NCBI RefSeq assembly: GCF_021728415.1
Contig: NZ_JAKKDV010000007.1
Coordinates: 62,001-126,000, forward strand
DNA from: Flaviramulus multivorans
Lineage (GTDB): Bacteria > Bacteroidota > Bacteroidia > Flavobacteriales > Flavobacteriaceae
Direction of reading: 5' to 3'
Length of the DNA stretch: 64,000 nucleotides
A program made the translations under genes and the position numbers. Shown in pieces: positions 9,058 to 17,618 of this stretch (positions are counted from its first letter, which is position 1; every line of letters begins with the position of its first letter). The notes under the pieces were generated by a model. It searched no databases and was not told the origin of the DNA. It saw nothing but the letters and a program-made list of their open reading frames with translations.

Positions 9058-9714
9058 ATGGTTAACACATCACTTTCTTTAAATCATATTATTAGAAAAT
9101 CTACTTTAACGGATAATGCACCGTTATTAATTATGCTCCATGGTTATGGTAGTGATGAGAACGATTTGTTTTCGTTTGCTAATGAATTGCCTGAAGAACT
9201 TTTCATCATTGCAGCAAGAGCACCTTACACCATGCAGCCCTTTGGTAATGCTTGGTATGCTATTAATTTTGATGCTGAAAAAGGTAAATGGAGTGACAAT
9301 GAACAAGCAAAAAAATCACGAGATTTAATTGCAACATTTATTGATGAAGCAGTGGCTTCGTATCCCATTGATAAAAACAATGTGACGCTTTTAGGCTTTA
9401 GTCAAGGTACTATTTTAAGTTATGCCGTAGCTTTAACCTATCCTGAAAAGGTAAAAAACATTGTTGCCTTAAGCGGTTACGTAAATACAGGTATTTTACC
9501 TGAAAATCTTGAGCAAAAAGATTATAAAAATTTAGATTTTTATTGCTCACATGGTAGTGTAGACCAAGTTATTCCGGTGGATTGGGCGAGACAAACGGTT
9601 CCATTTTTAAAAGCCCTAAATATAAAACACCAATATTCCGAATTTCCAGTAGGACACGGTGTTGCCCCACAAAATTTTTACGAATTTAAGGATTGGTTGA
9701 GTAAACGCATCTAA
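9058..9714 (+). CDS. Alpha/beta hydrolase, carboxylesterase/phospholipase family
   Basis: A 218-residue soluble esterase of the small carboxylesterase (YpfH-like) group. The oxyanion motif 'MLHGYGSDEND' is at 26-36, the nucleophile S115 is in GFSQG, and D169 (HGSVDQVIP) and H200 (GHGVAP) complete the triad. There is no signal peptide. The family hydrolyses short-chain esters or acylated cysteines; the real substrate is unknown. It is the last gene of the tight unit that begins at 5546, starting on the base after the previous stop codon. Confidence 0.9.
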   Translation: MVNTSLSLNHIIRKSTLTDNAPLLIMLHGYGSDENDLFSFANELPEELFIIAARAPYTMQPFGNAWYAINFDAEKGKWSDNEQAKKSRDLIATFIDEAVASYPIDKNNVTLLGFSQGTILSYAVALTYPEKVKNIVALSGYVNTGILPENLEQKDYKNLDFYCSHGSVDQVIPVDWARQTVPFLKALNIKHQYSEFPVGHGVAPQNFYEFKDWLSKRI

Positions 9715-9825
9715 TATTTTCATATCTTAAATCTCTAAAAGTTTAAATATGGAAGCCCATAATGGGCATTACGAGCCAGTATAATCAAATTATTTATTCA
9801 CAGGTTCTTGAAAATTTTTAAATAG

Positions 9826-10338
9826 ATGAAAATATTAACAATTTACATTAGTCTGTTTCTTTGTTTTGGAAACATTGTAACCTCGCAAGAAACGAATCAT
9901 TTAAAGGCTATTAATACCGACGTTTGGAGCCCTTTTACAAAAGCTTTTGAAACTTTTGATTACATTTTATTTGCAAGCATACATAGCGAGGATTTAGTTC
10001 GGGTTAGCGGGGACTCTAAAAATGTAAAAGGAAAAACCACTTATATAGAAGGTTATAAAAAGCGTTGGGTTAATAAAAACTCAAATCAAACTATTTCGTT
10101 TCGGTTTTTAGAGCGTATTGCAAATGATATTAGTGCTTCTGAACGAGGTATTTATAAGCTAACCGTAAACCCTAATACAGCGAATGAACAATCGTATTAT
10201 GGAAAATTTCATGTGATTTTAAGAAAGGAAAACGGTACGTGGAAATTATTGGTAGATTATGATTCATCAGAAAGCAACACTATTAACGAAACCTCCTATA
10301 ATGAGGCTTTTGCTATAGATGATTTTGATAAATATTAA
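9826..10338 (+). CDS. Exported NTF2-like (DUF4440-type) protein
   Basis: A 170-residue protein with a signal peptide (about 1-20, cleaved near TSQ). The mature part ('WSPFTKAFETFDYILFASIHSEDLVRVSG' in outline, then 'KFHVILRKENGTWKLLVDYD') has the helix-then-sheet layout of small NTF2/SnoaL-like proteins, whose cone-shaped pocket binds small molecules. No catalytic residues can be assigned. It stands alone 111 bp after the hydrolase gene. Confidence 0.65.
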   Translation: MKILTIYISLFLCFGNIVTSQETNHLKAINTDVWSPFTKAFETFDYILFASIHSEDLVRVSGDSKNVKGKTTYIEGYKKRWVNKNSNQTISFRFLERIANDISASERGIYKLTVNPNTANEQSYYGKFHVILRKENGTWKLLVDYDSSESNTINETSYNEAFAIDDFDKY

Positions 10339-10442
10339 AGTTTGAATTTGAGAGAAAAAATGATAACTTCGTTTAACTCTAGAATGAAAAACATTGATGC
10401 GTTTTTTTTTCGTAGACTATTATAAGTTTGAAAATAATTAAT

Positions 10443-10856
10443 ATGAAAAAATTCTTAATTCTATTATTAGTAGTCCCTCTTTTATCTTTAACAGTTAACA
10501 AAGTCAATACCAAGTTTATAGGAAAATGGGTTGGAGAAGATGAAAAAGAAATTGGATACATGAATTTTGATTCAGACGGTTACGCATATTTCGAAATTCA
10601 AGGACAAATTCTAGGAGGAAAGGAATTTGTTATGAACGGAAAAAAAGGAAAAATGACTTATGAAATAAATAGTGAATCCAATCCAATTCAAATAGACTTT
10701 ATAGTTACTTTATTGGAAAGTGGAGAACAAAAAAGATTACTTTGCATTGCCAATTTTATTGATAATGACATCATGGAATTTGCTATAGATTTTGAGGAAA
10801 ATCGACCAACGGAATTCAATTCGGAAAACTCAATAATTTTTAAAAGAGAAAAATAA
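10443..10856 (+). CDS. Hypothetical small exported beta-rich protein
   Basis: I do not recognise the product. The 137-residue protein starts with a hydrophobic signal (MKKFLILLLVVPLLSL), so it is probably exported. The rest is beta-rich with repeated short strands ('KWVGEDEKEIGYMNF', 'YAYFEIQGQ', 'QIDFIVTLLESGEQKRLL'), compatible with a small lipocalin-like barrel. I chose the ATG at 10443 over a TTG at 10428 because it begins directly at the signal peptide. It ends at a terminator shared with the response-regulator gene on the other strand. Confidence 0.65.
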   Translation: MKKFLILLLVVPLLSLTVNKVNTKFIGKWVGEDEKEIGYMNFDSDGYAYFEIQGQILGGKEFVMNGKKGKMTYEINSESNPIQIDFIVTLLESGEQKRLLCIANFIDNDIMEFAIDFEENRPTEFNSENSIIFKREK

Positions 10857-10909
10857 AGCATTTTAAAAACACCTAACGAATTCCCATAAATCTCATCCTA
10901 AATAAACAA

Positions 10910-10934
10910 AAAATCCAGCAAATTGCTGGATTTT
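10910..10934. terminator. Bidirectional intrinsic terminator
   Basis: The stem TCCAGCA / TGCTGGA is flanked by an A run on the left and a T run on the right, so it works on both strands. It lies between the convergent small exported protein (plus) and the response-regulator gene (minus). Confidence 0.85.
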
Positions 10935-10959
10935 ATTTTATATATAAGTATTATTATTA

Positions 10960-11664
10960 TTAGCTATTAATAACCAATCTAAACCCTTCACCATGTATGT
11001 TTAGAATTTCTACTTTTGGGTCAAGTTTTAAGTATTTACGCAGTTTAGCAATATACACATCCATACTACGTGAAGTAAAGTAATTGTCGTCTCTCCAAAT
11101 TTTAGTTAGTGCTAATTCGCGAGGCATTAAATCGTTTTCATGTAATGCTAATAAACGCAATAACTCATTTTCTTTTGGAGATAGTTTTACAGGTTCGCCA
11201 CCATCAAACTTTAAAAAACGTAGTTTAGAGTTTAAATCGAAACGTCCAATTTTAAACTCAAATTGTTTACTATCCGAAATGGTTTCTGTAGCTTTACGTT
11301 GAATAATAGCTTTAATTTTCATAAGTAAAACTTCACTATCAAACGGTTTGTTTAAATAATCGTCTGCTCCTACTTTATAACCTTTTAAAACGTCTTCTTT
11401 CATCGTTTTAGCAGTTAAAAATATAATAGGCACATCGGTATTTTTTTCTCTTATTTCTTTGGCTAGTGTAAAGCCATCTTTATAAGGCATCATAACGTCT
11501 AGAATACACAAATCGAAATCGTCTTTTTTAAACTTCTCAAAGCCTTCCATACCATTTTTAGCATGGGTAACTTCGTAATCATTCATCATTAAATAATCTT
11601 TAAGTACGGTTCCAAAATTTGGATCGTCTTCCACTAATAAAATTCTCTTTTTGTTCTCTTCCAT
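10960..11664 (-). CDS. rprY: OmpR-family response regulator, RprY-like
   Basis: A 234-residue DNA-binding response regulator. The receiver domain (1-122) has the acidic pair D13/D14, the phosphorylation site D56 ('CILDVMMP'), and T/K switch residues in 'IIFLTAKT' and 'DDYLNKPF'. The C-terminal half (about 135-232) is an OmpR-type winged helix ('LSPKENELLRLLALHENDLMPRE', 'RSMDVYIAKLRKYL'). It lies 2 bp downstream of its histidine kinase and ends at the shared terminator. The RprXY name follows the Bacteroides pair with the same architecture; orthology is likely but not tested. A role in envelope stress is suggested only by the phased repeats described under findings. Confidence 0.88.
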   Translation of the reverse strand: MEENKKRILLVEDDPNFGTVLKDYLMMNDYEVTHAKNGMEGFEKFKKDDFDLCILDVMMPYKDGFTLAKEIREKNTDVPIIFLTAKTMKEDVLKGYKVGADDYLNKPFDSEVLLMKIKAIIQRKATETISDSKQFEFKIGRFDLNSKLRFLKFDGGEPVKLSPKENELLRLLALHENDLMPRELALTKIWRDDNYFTSRSMDVYIAKLRKYLKLDPKVEILNIHGEGFRLVINS

Positions 11665-11666
11665 AG

Positions 11667-13238
11667 TTATGATATTAAGGGAAGCTTTATTGTAAAGGTG
11701 CTTCCTTTGTCTTTTTCTGTTTCTACTGACACATGACCTTGATGGTCTTCAACTATTCTTTTAACGTAAGCTAAACCTAAACCGTGGCCTTTTACGTTAT
11801 GAATATTTCCGGTGTGTTCTCTATAAAATTTTTCAAACACTTTTTTGGCAGCCGCTTTACTCATACCGCTACCGTGATCTTTTATTTTTAAGAAAATGTT
11901 AGTACCAACATTTTCAGTATATACTTCAATTTTTGGTGCATCTGGAGAATACTTAATGGCATTATCCAGTATATTAACTATTACATTGGTAAAGTGCGTT
12001 TCGTTAGCTAAAATAGATGACTTTTCAGCGTCTAAAAACGTTTTTATATAGCCTTTTCTATCTTCTACAATTAGCTCTACATGCGTTATAGCTTCCTCAA
12101 TTAAGTCGTGTAGCTTAACTCTATCCTTACTAATGTTTAGTTCGTTCTTTTCTAATTTAGATATTCTTAATACATTCTCAACCTGCGCATGCATACGTTT
12201 ATTCTCTTCTTTAATCATGGTTAAGTAACGCTTTACTTTATCCTTGTCATCAATTACCTTCGGGTTCTTTATCGCATCCAACGCCAAATTTATGGTTGCT
12301 ATGGGTGTTTTAAACTCATGCGTCATATTATTGATAAAATCACTCTTAATTTCTGAAATTTTACGCTGTTTCATCAATTGATATAGAGCACTTGAATACG
12401 CAATTATAATAATGGATGTGAAAATTATTGATAATAAAATCATACCCATTATAGATGATAAAATAAACTTCCTATCATCTGGAAAATTTACCAGAAGCTT
12501 GTAAAGGCTTTGGTTATTTTCATCATAAAATATAGGAACGCTAAAGGTTGAGTTTTTTATATTTTCAAAATTATCACTCCTAACTTTAGTGGCTAAATCG
12601 TTACCAAAAACGGCAAACTCAAAATCTATGTTTATTCCAAATTTATTGAGTTTTTCTGATAATAGTTCTTTTATTTTATCTGCCGAAACCCTTTTATGTA
12701 TAGGTGTTCGCTTTGAAATTTCTTTAAAACTTCTTTCAAAATTTATACGCTGAGCCTCGTCTATAGTCCCACTTCTAATGATGTTAGTTATAGGGCTTTT
12801 TAAATCTATTTCAGACGCATCTGTATTTCTATAAATTTCAGTACTCGAATTTCCTATGATATTTGATATATCTAGACTATCTAAACCTATGTCAAAGAGC
12901 GAAGAAGATAATTTATAGTTCTCTTCTAAAACATTGCTTTTGTAAATGAGCGTTTCTTTGGTGCTATTGTTTTTTTGATAAATTAATAACTGAGAAACGG
13001 CTTCTTCATCTACTTTTTGATCACTATCTAAATTAAAATATTTAGCGTAATAGTTTTCAAATTCATTCTCTTCAATGGTGTTTGATACGTTATTTAGTAC
13101 CGTAACCACATTATATTTAAAACGTTCTTTTTCGTTTTTAACTGAATCGTTTATGTAATAAGCCTGAATAGCTATAATGCCTACCAATGATAAACTCATT
13201 AATATTATAAGTAGGATAAATATTCGTTTGCTCATCAT
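11667..13238 (-). CDS. rprX: Sensor histidine kinase, RprX-like
   Basis: A 523-residue membrane kinase. Helices at about 6-27 and 258-282 bracket a periplasmic sensor of roughly 230 residues with no recognised domain. The dimerisation/H-box 'NNMTHEFKTPIATIN' places the phosphorylated histidine at H307. The N-box ('VNILDNAIKYSP'), G1 ('IKDHGSGM'), F ('FEKFYRE') and G2 ('GHGLGLAYVK') boxes are all intact. The protein begins with two consecutive ATG codons (13236-13238 and 13233-13235) and either could be used. It is co-transcribed with the response-regulator gene, and its upstream gap contains repeated GTTAA units on its own strand. Confidence 0.92.
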   Translation of the reverse strand: MMSKRIFILLIILMSLSLVGIIAIQAYYINDSVKNEKERFKYNVVTVLNNVSNTIEENEFENYYAKYFNLDSDQKVDEEAVSQLLIYQKNNSTKETLIYKSNVLEENYKLSSSLFDIGLDSLDISNIIGNSSTEIYRNTDASEIDLKSPITNIIRSGTIDEAQRINFERSFKEISKRTPIHKRVSADKIKELLSEKLNKFGINIDFEFAVFGNDLATKVRSDNFENIKNSTFSVPIFYDENNQSLYKLLVNFPDDRKFILSSIMGMILLSIIFTSIIIIAYSSALYQLMKQRKISEIKSDFINNMTHEFKTPIATINLALDAIKNPKVIDDKDKVKRYLTMIKEENKRMHAQVENVLRISKLEKNELNISKDRVKLHDLIEEAITHVELIVEDRKGYIKTFLDAEKSSILANETHFTNVIVNILDNAIKYSPDAPKIEVYTENVGTNIFLKIKDHGSGMSKAAAKKVFEKFYREHTGNIHNVKGHGLGLAYVKRIVEDHQGHVSVETEKDKGSTFTIKLPLIS

Positions 13239-13244
13239 TCAAAA

Positions 13245-13291
13245 TTAACATTTTAACATTTAGTAGTCCTATGTTTTAACCTTACATTAAC
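13245..13291 (-). promoter_or_regulatory. Repeated GTTAA units upstream of the histidine kinase gene
   Basis: Read on the minus strand, GTTAA occurs four times in the 66-bp gap before the kinase gene, at plus-strand positions 13245-13249, 13253-13257, 13276-13280 and 13287-13291. Three of them are spaced 23 and 11 bp apart, about two turns and one turn of the helix. OmpR-family regulators commonly bind such direct repeats. The same core forms a longer array upstream of htrA. Confidence 0.35.
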
Positions 13292-13304
13292 AAAAATGTT
13301 AAAA

Positions 13305-13898
13305 TTAGGTTATACCAGCCTTTTGTAGAATATCATTATGCACTCTTAACACCTGTAGTTTGGTGGTTTCGAAAGTGTTATTATTAATAACAAAGTCTGA
13401 TTTATTAATTTTCTGCTCATCAGACCATTGGTTTTTCATAATGGCTTCAATCTTTTCTTTGGTAGTATCATCACGCTTTAGTAAGCGTTTAATTCGTAAT
13501 GCTTTGTCTGCAACAACCGTAATAATAAAATCGCAAGCCTTATCGCCACCATTCTCAAATAAAATAGCTACTTCTTTAATAACGTAAGGAGCGTCTTGTT
13601 TTTGTACCCACTTTTGAAAATGTTTTGCCACTTTAGGATGCACAATGGCATTCATTTTTTCCAAGTAACTCTTATCATTAAAAATGATGTTTGCTAAATA
13701 GGGTCTGTTTAATTCCTCATTAATATAAGCTTTTTCACCAAACAACTGGATAAGTTTACGTTTAATTATTTTAGACCTATTCATGAGTTTTTTAGCTTCC
13801 TCATCGGCAATATAAACAGGAATTCCTAAAAGATTAAATTCTTTTGCAACAGTTGTTTTACCGCTTCCTATGCCTCCTGTAAGTCCTACAATAATCAT
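13305..13898 (-). CDS. coaE: Dephospho-CoA kinase
   Basis: A 197-residue P-loop kinase that phosphorylates the 3'-hydroxyl of dephospho-CoA, the last step in coenzyme A synthesis. The Walker A motif GGIGSGKT is at 8-15. 'YIADEEAKKLM' and 'IVHPKVAKHFQKW' mark the substrate-binding helices, and 'LLKRDDTTKEKIEAIMKNQWS' is the lid. Length and order are normal for the family. Its ATG overlaps the stop codon of the YbbR-domain gene (ATGA). CoaBC, an earlier enzyme of the same pathway, is encoded about 6.5 kb away on the same strand. Confidence 0.95.
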   Translation of the reverse strand: MIIVGLTGGIGSGKTTVAKEFNLLGIPVYIADEEAKKLMNRSKIIKRKLIQLFGEKAYINEELNRPYLANIIFNDKSYLEKMNAIVHPKVAKHFQKWVQKQDAPYVIKEVAILFENGGDKACDFIITVVADKALRIKRLLKRDDTTKEKIEAIMKNQWSDEQKINKSDFVINNNTFETTKLQVLRVHNDILQKAGIT

Positions 13899-14854
13899 TT
13901 GGTTATAATAAATTCAATACGCTGTTGATTAATTTTTGCGTTTTTAACTTTATCGGGCGTTTTTGCAAACTCTGGAACTAAAAACGATCGGTTTTCGCTT
14001 ACTTTACTGTAGTCGCAAATCACTTTAAAATCCTTATTTGTGATACTGCTATAATCGGATAAGCTCACATAATAGGAAACGTTAACCATCTTAGGAAAGT
14101 ACTTTAAAGTTATGTTTTTAGGCTGATTTATTACAGTAATGGGCACATTTAACGTTCCTTCTGTAAACTTTTCTACTTTAGCTTTAATAATCACATCTTG
14201 AAGTGAAAATTTTAAGTCGGACTTGTTTTTGGGTAATTTTAGCTTTACTTTTTCTGATAAATCTGATTTTATATTGTCGAAGGTAACAGCTTCAGTTTCT
14301 AAAAAGTCTATTTCTGATACTAAAACATTGGGACCAACCACGACAATAGAATCTGGCTGCGAAACTAACTCGTTAGACATATTATAGCCCGGGCTAAAGT
14401 TTAAATTGGCCTTAAGTTTAACAGGTACTTTTTTAACCGAATTTATACCGAAGCGAAAACTTAATGTATCTGGCGACATATTAAGTAATTCTACTTGTTT
14501 ATCAAATTGTGTATTGTTTAAATAAGCTTTGGACTTATTCCATACAAAAATCCCATCCTTTTTATAAACATCTTTACTAAAGTCCACCTTAATTTTAGGT
14601 TGTGAAAAATAGAATTTAAGCCATTTAAAACCATGTGTTTTTAAGGTGATGTTTAAATTAACAGAATCCTTTAAAATAATATTTTCTTGTGGTACGTTTA
14701 ACTTCTCAATTTCAAAAGTCAACGTATTTGTGTATTGTTTTGAGAGTTTTGTAAATATTAAAATGATAAATGCAGAAAGCAAGAATACAATGAAAACATT
14801 GATTCTTTTATTCTTAATTGAACTTAGTATTTTATATCTAACGTGTTTTATCAT
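13895..14854 (-). CDS. YbbR-like domain protein
   Basis: A 319-residue protein anchored by one N-terminal helix (about 20-36) with the remainder outside the cytoplasm. The body is a string of beta-rich YbbR-type repeats, visible as 'VPVKLKANLNFSPGYN', 'SQPDSIVVVGP' and 'LNVPITVINQPKNITLKYFPKMVNV' in outline. In Firmicutes, YbbR proteins (CdaR) control a diadenylate cyclase; in Bacteroidota the partner is unclear. It overlaps its neighbours on both sides by four bases (glycosyltransferase upstream, coaE downstream), so the three are translated together. Confidence 0.82.
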   Translation of the reverse strand: MIKHVRYKILSSIKNKRINVFIVFLLSAFIILIFTKLSKQYTNTLTFEIEKLNVPQENIILKDSVNLNITLKTHGFKWLKFYFSQPKIKVDFSKDVYKKDGIFVWNKSKAYLNNTQFDKQVELLNMSPDTLSFRFGINSVKKVPVKLKANLNFSPGYNMSNELVSQPDSIVVVGPNVLVSEIDFLETEAVTFDNIKSDLSEKVKLKLPKNKSDLKFSLQDVIIKAKVEKFTEGTLNVPITVINQPKNITLKYFPKMVNVSYYVSLSDYSSITNKDFKVICDYSKVSENRSFLVPEFAKTPDKVKNAKINQQRIEFIITK

Positions 14855-15858
14855 TTTGCTTTAAAAAATAATTGAGGAAATTGCTTTTCAGGTGTTTTAT
14901 TTAAAACTGAAACCGCCAAAGTAGCTTTTAAAAATCCATAACCGTATCCAAAAAACTGCACTAATATTGCTACCAAAGCATATATTGAAACTAACGCGCT
15001 TTTTGTTGAAACTAATGCTATTAAAAAAGCCATAATAAAGTACAAAATATAAACTAATAACACCCATTTTATGTTAATGAAAAACAACAAAATAGATACA
15101 ATTAAACCGACGCAAAAAATGGTTGGAAACCAATAAGTGATTTTTTTAGTTTCTGGATGCCACTTATTTAAAATGGGGCGTACTAAACCAAATTTATACA
15201 CCTGTTTGTAAAATTTGCTCCAAGAAATGCGGCGTTTATGATACACAAACGCTTCAGGAATTAATTTAGTTTTAAAGCCTAAGCTCCAAAGTCGTATAGA
15301 CAAATCAGGGTCTTCACCAGGATGGATTCTACCGAATCCATTAGAAGCTTCAAATGCTTTTTTTGAAAGCCCCATATTAAAACTACGTGGTTGAAATTTA
15401 TCTACACTTTTTTTATTACCACGAATACCACCTGTGGTAATAAATGATGTCATTGAAAAATTAATAGCCTTCTGAAGATTGGTAAACGATTGGTGAGCTG
15501 CATCAGGACCGCCAAAACAATCCACATAATCAGCCTTTAAACTCTTCTCAACTTCGTTCAAATAGTTATTGGGTAAAATACAATCGGAATCTAGAATAAT
15601 AAAATAATTGCCTTTTGCATGCTGCATACCGTAGTTTCTAGAATCACCAGGACCTGAATTTTCCTTAAAAAAATAAGAAATGTTCAGTTTGTTTTTATAA
15701 ATATCAACAACCTGTTTTGAAGTTTTTGTAGAACCGTCTTCAACGATGACAATTTCATAAATCGTTTCCGTTTTTAAAGCCTCAAAACTTTGCAATAATT
15801 CTTGTATCTCGTCAGGACGATTAAAAACAGGAATGATAAATGAAAATTGTAATTGCAT
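14851..15858 (-). CDS. Family 2 glycosyltransferase, membrane-anchored
   Basis: A 335-residue enzyme with an N-terminal GT-A domain ('FSIIPVFNRPDEIQEL' in outline, 'VIVEDGSTK', metal site DSD in 'IILDSDCILP', and 'GEDPDLSIRLWSLGFK' near the acceptor site). Two or three hydrophobic helices follow at about 245-320 and probably tether it to the inner membrane. The donor and acceptor are unknown; polysaccharide or lipid glycosylation is the family norm. It starts 7 bp after the LAS-type peptidase gene and overlaps the YbbR gene. Confidence 0.87.
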   Translation of the reverse strand: MQLQFSFIIPVFNRPDEIQELLQSFEALKTETIYEIVIVEDGSTKTSKQVVDIYKNKLNISYFFKENSGPGDSRNYGMQHAKGNYFIILDSDCILPNNYLNEVEKSLKADYVDCFGGPDAAHQSFTNLQKAINFSMTSFITTGGIRGNKKSVDKFQPRSFNMGLSKKAFEASNGFGRIHPGEDPDLSIRLWSLGFKTKLIPEAFVYHKRRISWSKFYKQVYKFGLVRPILNKWHPETKKITYWFPTIFCVGLIVSILLFFINIKWVLLVYILYFIMAFLIALVSTKSALVSIYALVAILVQFFGYGYGFLKATLAVSVLNKTPEKQFPQLFFKAK

Positions 15859-15865
15859 GAAAAGT

Positions 15866-16660
15866 CTATTTTATTTGAATATGAATGTGGTCATCATGTC
15901 TCACAGCTTTACATCCATGAAATCGTATTTTATCACCCTGTAAACCCATCCTTCTTTTTAAATGTGGTTCAATAAATATTTTAGATAATTCATTTTGATT
16001 TAAAATGGAGTTAATCATATCTCTGGTTGCTGTTTCAGAGAGTTTTATCCCTTTATTTATCTTTCCAAAAGTTAAATATTTAGTAAAGTCATATTGCCAA
16101 TGACCTCTTCCCTTGCAAATTTCATTTTGATTAAATTCATTTTTTTTAGCACTTTCAAAAACTCCATACCCGCTAATTGATGGCTTTTTATTTGTTACTG
16201 CACCATTTTCCAATTGATAGACTAAAGATAAATCAATTTTCTTTCCATCATTATGACTTAAATGTGGTAATAGAGGAAAGTCATCAATAAAAGGAAAGTT
16301 AGCATCTAGATAAATCAATTGAATTCCTTTATGTTTTTGTTCAAAATCAATAGAAACTTTATCAAGTACTTTGTTTAATTCAGGGTTTACATAGTTTCTA
16401 TTCAAAAACTTGGTGAAAAATGTATTTGCCTTTATAAATTCGGTTTCTTTAATTTTTTCTCGTCCGAAAAATTCAGCAAAATATGGAACAACTATAAATG
16501 TCATAAAAATATATAAAACCAAAAATGTCAAAAATCTTTTTAGTTTACTTCTTCTTGTCTTTTTATTAATTGTTAAAATTGATATTAAATAAATAATTCC
16601 TCCTATTTGCGTTAGTGCCGTTAGAATTATGATTATCAAAAAATGGAAGAAGAATTTCAA
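15866..16660 (-). CDS. Probable membrane-anchored LAS-type (M15/M74-like) metallopeptidase
   Basis: A 264-residue protein with two hydrophobic helices at about 6-30 and 43-61, then a soluble domain. That domain carries the LAS-family zinc signature: HxxxxxxD at H136-D143 ('LSHNDGKKID') and HxH at H258/H260 in the C-terminal 'RHDDHIHIQIK'. MepA, VanX and related peptidoglycan peptidases use this arrangement. Overall similarity to a named family is weak, so a murein peptidase role is inferred from motif spacing. The start is TTG at 16660; the only nearby ATG runs straight into a stop. A terminator separates it from fabI upstream, so it probably heads the unit that includes the glycosyltransferase, YbbR and coaE genes. 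Confidence 0.65.
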   Translation of the reverse strand: MKFFFHFLIIIILTALTQIGGIIYLISILTINKKTRRSKLKRFLTFLVLYIFMTFIVVPYFAEFFGREKIKETEFIKANTFFTKFLNRNYVNPELNKVLDKVSIDFEQKHKGIQLIYLDANFPFIDDFPLLPHLSHNDGKKIDLSLVYQLENGAVTNKKPSISGYGVFESAKKNEFNQNEICKGRGHWQYDFTKYLTFGKINKGIKLSETATRDMINSILNQNELSKIFIEPHLKRRMGLQGDKIRFHGCKAVRHDDHIHIQIK

Positions 16661-16703
16661 TTTTATAAATTACATGCTTTACACAACAAATGTAACGAAA
16701 CCA

Positions 16704-16733
16704 AACAAAAAAGCCACCTTAATAAAGATGGCT
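16704..16733 (-). terminator. Intrinsic terminator after fabI
   Basis: On the minus strand the stem AGCCATCTT / AAGGTGGCT (one G-U pair) with a TATT loop is followed by TTTTTTGTT. It lies between the fabI stop codon and the LAS-type peptidase gene and should separate the two transcripts. Confidence 0.75.
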
Positions 16734-16755
16734 CATTTTTATATTTAAAAATAAA

Positions 16756-17574
16756 TTATTCGTCTCCTACAAAGGTACTCATTACGGCATCACTTACTCC
16801 CATATTACTAAAACCACCATCGTTATATAAGTTTTGTAGTGTTACTCTTTTAGTTAAATCACTAAACATAGCAACAGTGTAGTTTGCACAATCTAAAGCA
16901 GTTGCATTCCCTAGCGGTGACATTTTTTCTGCGTAAGCAATAAACCCATCAAAACCTTTTACACCACTACCGGCTGTAGTTGGTGTTGGTGATTGAGAAA
17001 TGGTATTTACACGCACTTTTTTATCACGACCGAAGAAATACCCAAAACTACGAGCAATACTCTCTAAATAAGCTTTATTATCAGCCATATCATTATAATC
17101 AGGGAATACACGTTGCGCCGCCATATAGGTTAAAGCCACGATACTACCCCACTCATTCATCGCATCACTCTTGTAAAGTGTTTGCATTAGTTTATGAAAA
17201 GACATCGCAGATACATCGGTACCTTTTTGTGTCCAATCATAATTTTGATCGGTATAATGTTTGCCTTTTCTAACGTTTATAGACATTCCAATAGAATGTA
17301 ATACAAAATCAATCTTTCCACCTAAAATTTCCATAGACTGGTCGATTAAATTCTGTAAGTCCTCTAAAGACGTAGCATCTGCAGGAATAATTTGTGAGCC
17401 TGTTTTTTCAGCAAGTTCATTAATCTGTCCCATACGCATTGCCACTGGTGCATTGGTTAAAACAAATTGCCCACCTTCTTCATGAACACGTTCTGCAGTT
17501 TTCCAAGCAATAGAGTTAGAATCTAACGCTCCAAAAATGATTCCTCTTTTTCCTTTTAATAAGTTATATGACAT
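16756..17574 (-). CDS. fabI: Enoyl-[acyl-carrier-protein] reductase (NADH)
   Basis: A 272-residue short-chain dehydrogenase that carries out the last reduction in each cycle of type II fatty acid synthesis. It has the divergent FabI cofactor motif 'GKRGIIFGALDSNSIAWKTA' near the N-terminus and the YxxxxxxK active site in 'DYNDMADNKAYLES'. The substrate-loop region 'SQSPTPTTAGSGVKGFDGF' is of the Bacteroidota type. Length is normal. A TAnnTTTG box lies upstream at 17607-17614, so it can be transcribed separately from recN, which ends 44 bp before it. Confidence 0.96.
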   Translation of the reverse strand: MSYNLLKGKRGIIFGALDSNSIAWKTAERVHEEGGQFVLTNAPVAMRMGQINELAEKTGSQIIPADATSLEDLQNLIDQSMEILGGKIDFVLHSIGMSINVRKGKHYTDQNYDWTQKGTDVSAMSFHKLMQTLYKSDAMNEWGSIVALTYMAAQRVFPDYNDMADNKAYLESIARSFGYFFGRDKKVRVNTISQSPTPTTAGSGVKGFDGFIAYAEKMSPLGNATALDCANYTVAMFSDLTKRVTLQNLYNDGGFSNMGVSDAVMSTFVGDE

Positions 17575-17606
17575 ACTGGTTAGTTTATGTGTTTAATTTT
17601 ATAATT

Positions 17607-17614
17607 CAAAGATA
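17607..17614 (-). promoter_or_regulatory. Candidate -7 element for fabI
   Basis: Minus-strand TATCTTTG matches TAnnTTTG, 33 bp upstream of the fabI ATG. I do not see a TTG at the usual -33 distance, so this is a half-supported promoter. Confidence 0.4.
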
Positions 17615-17618
17615 GTAA

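Noticed and set aside
9755-9767. GCCCATAATGGGC hairpin after the alpha/beta hydrolase gene as a terminator
   Set aside because: The stem has five pairs and no T tract follows on either strand.
13240-13247. TAATTTTG directly before the histidine kinase gene as its promoter
   Set aside because: It abuts the first ATG, so transcription would start inside the gene.
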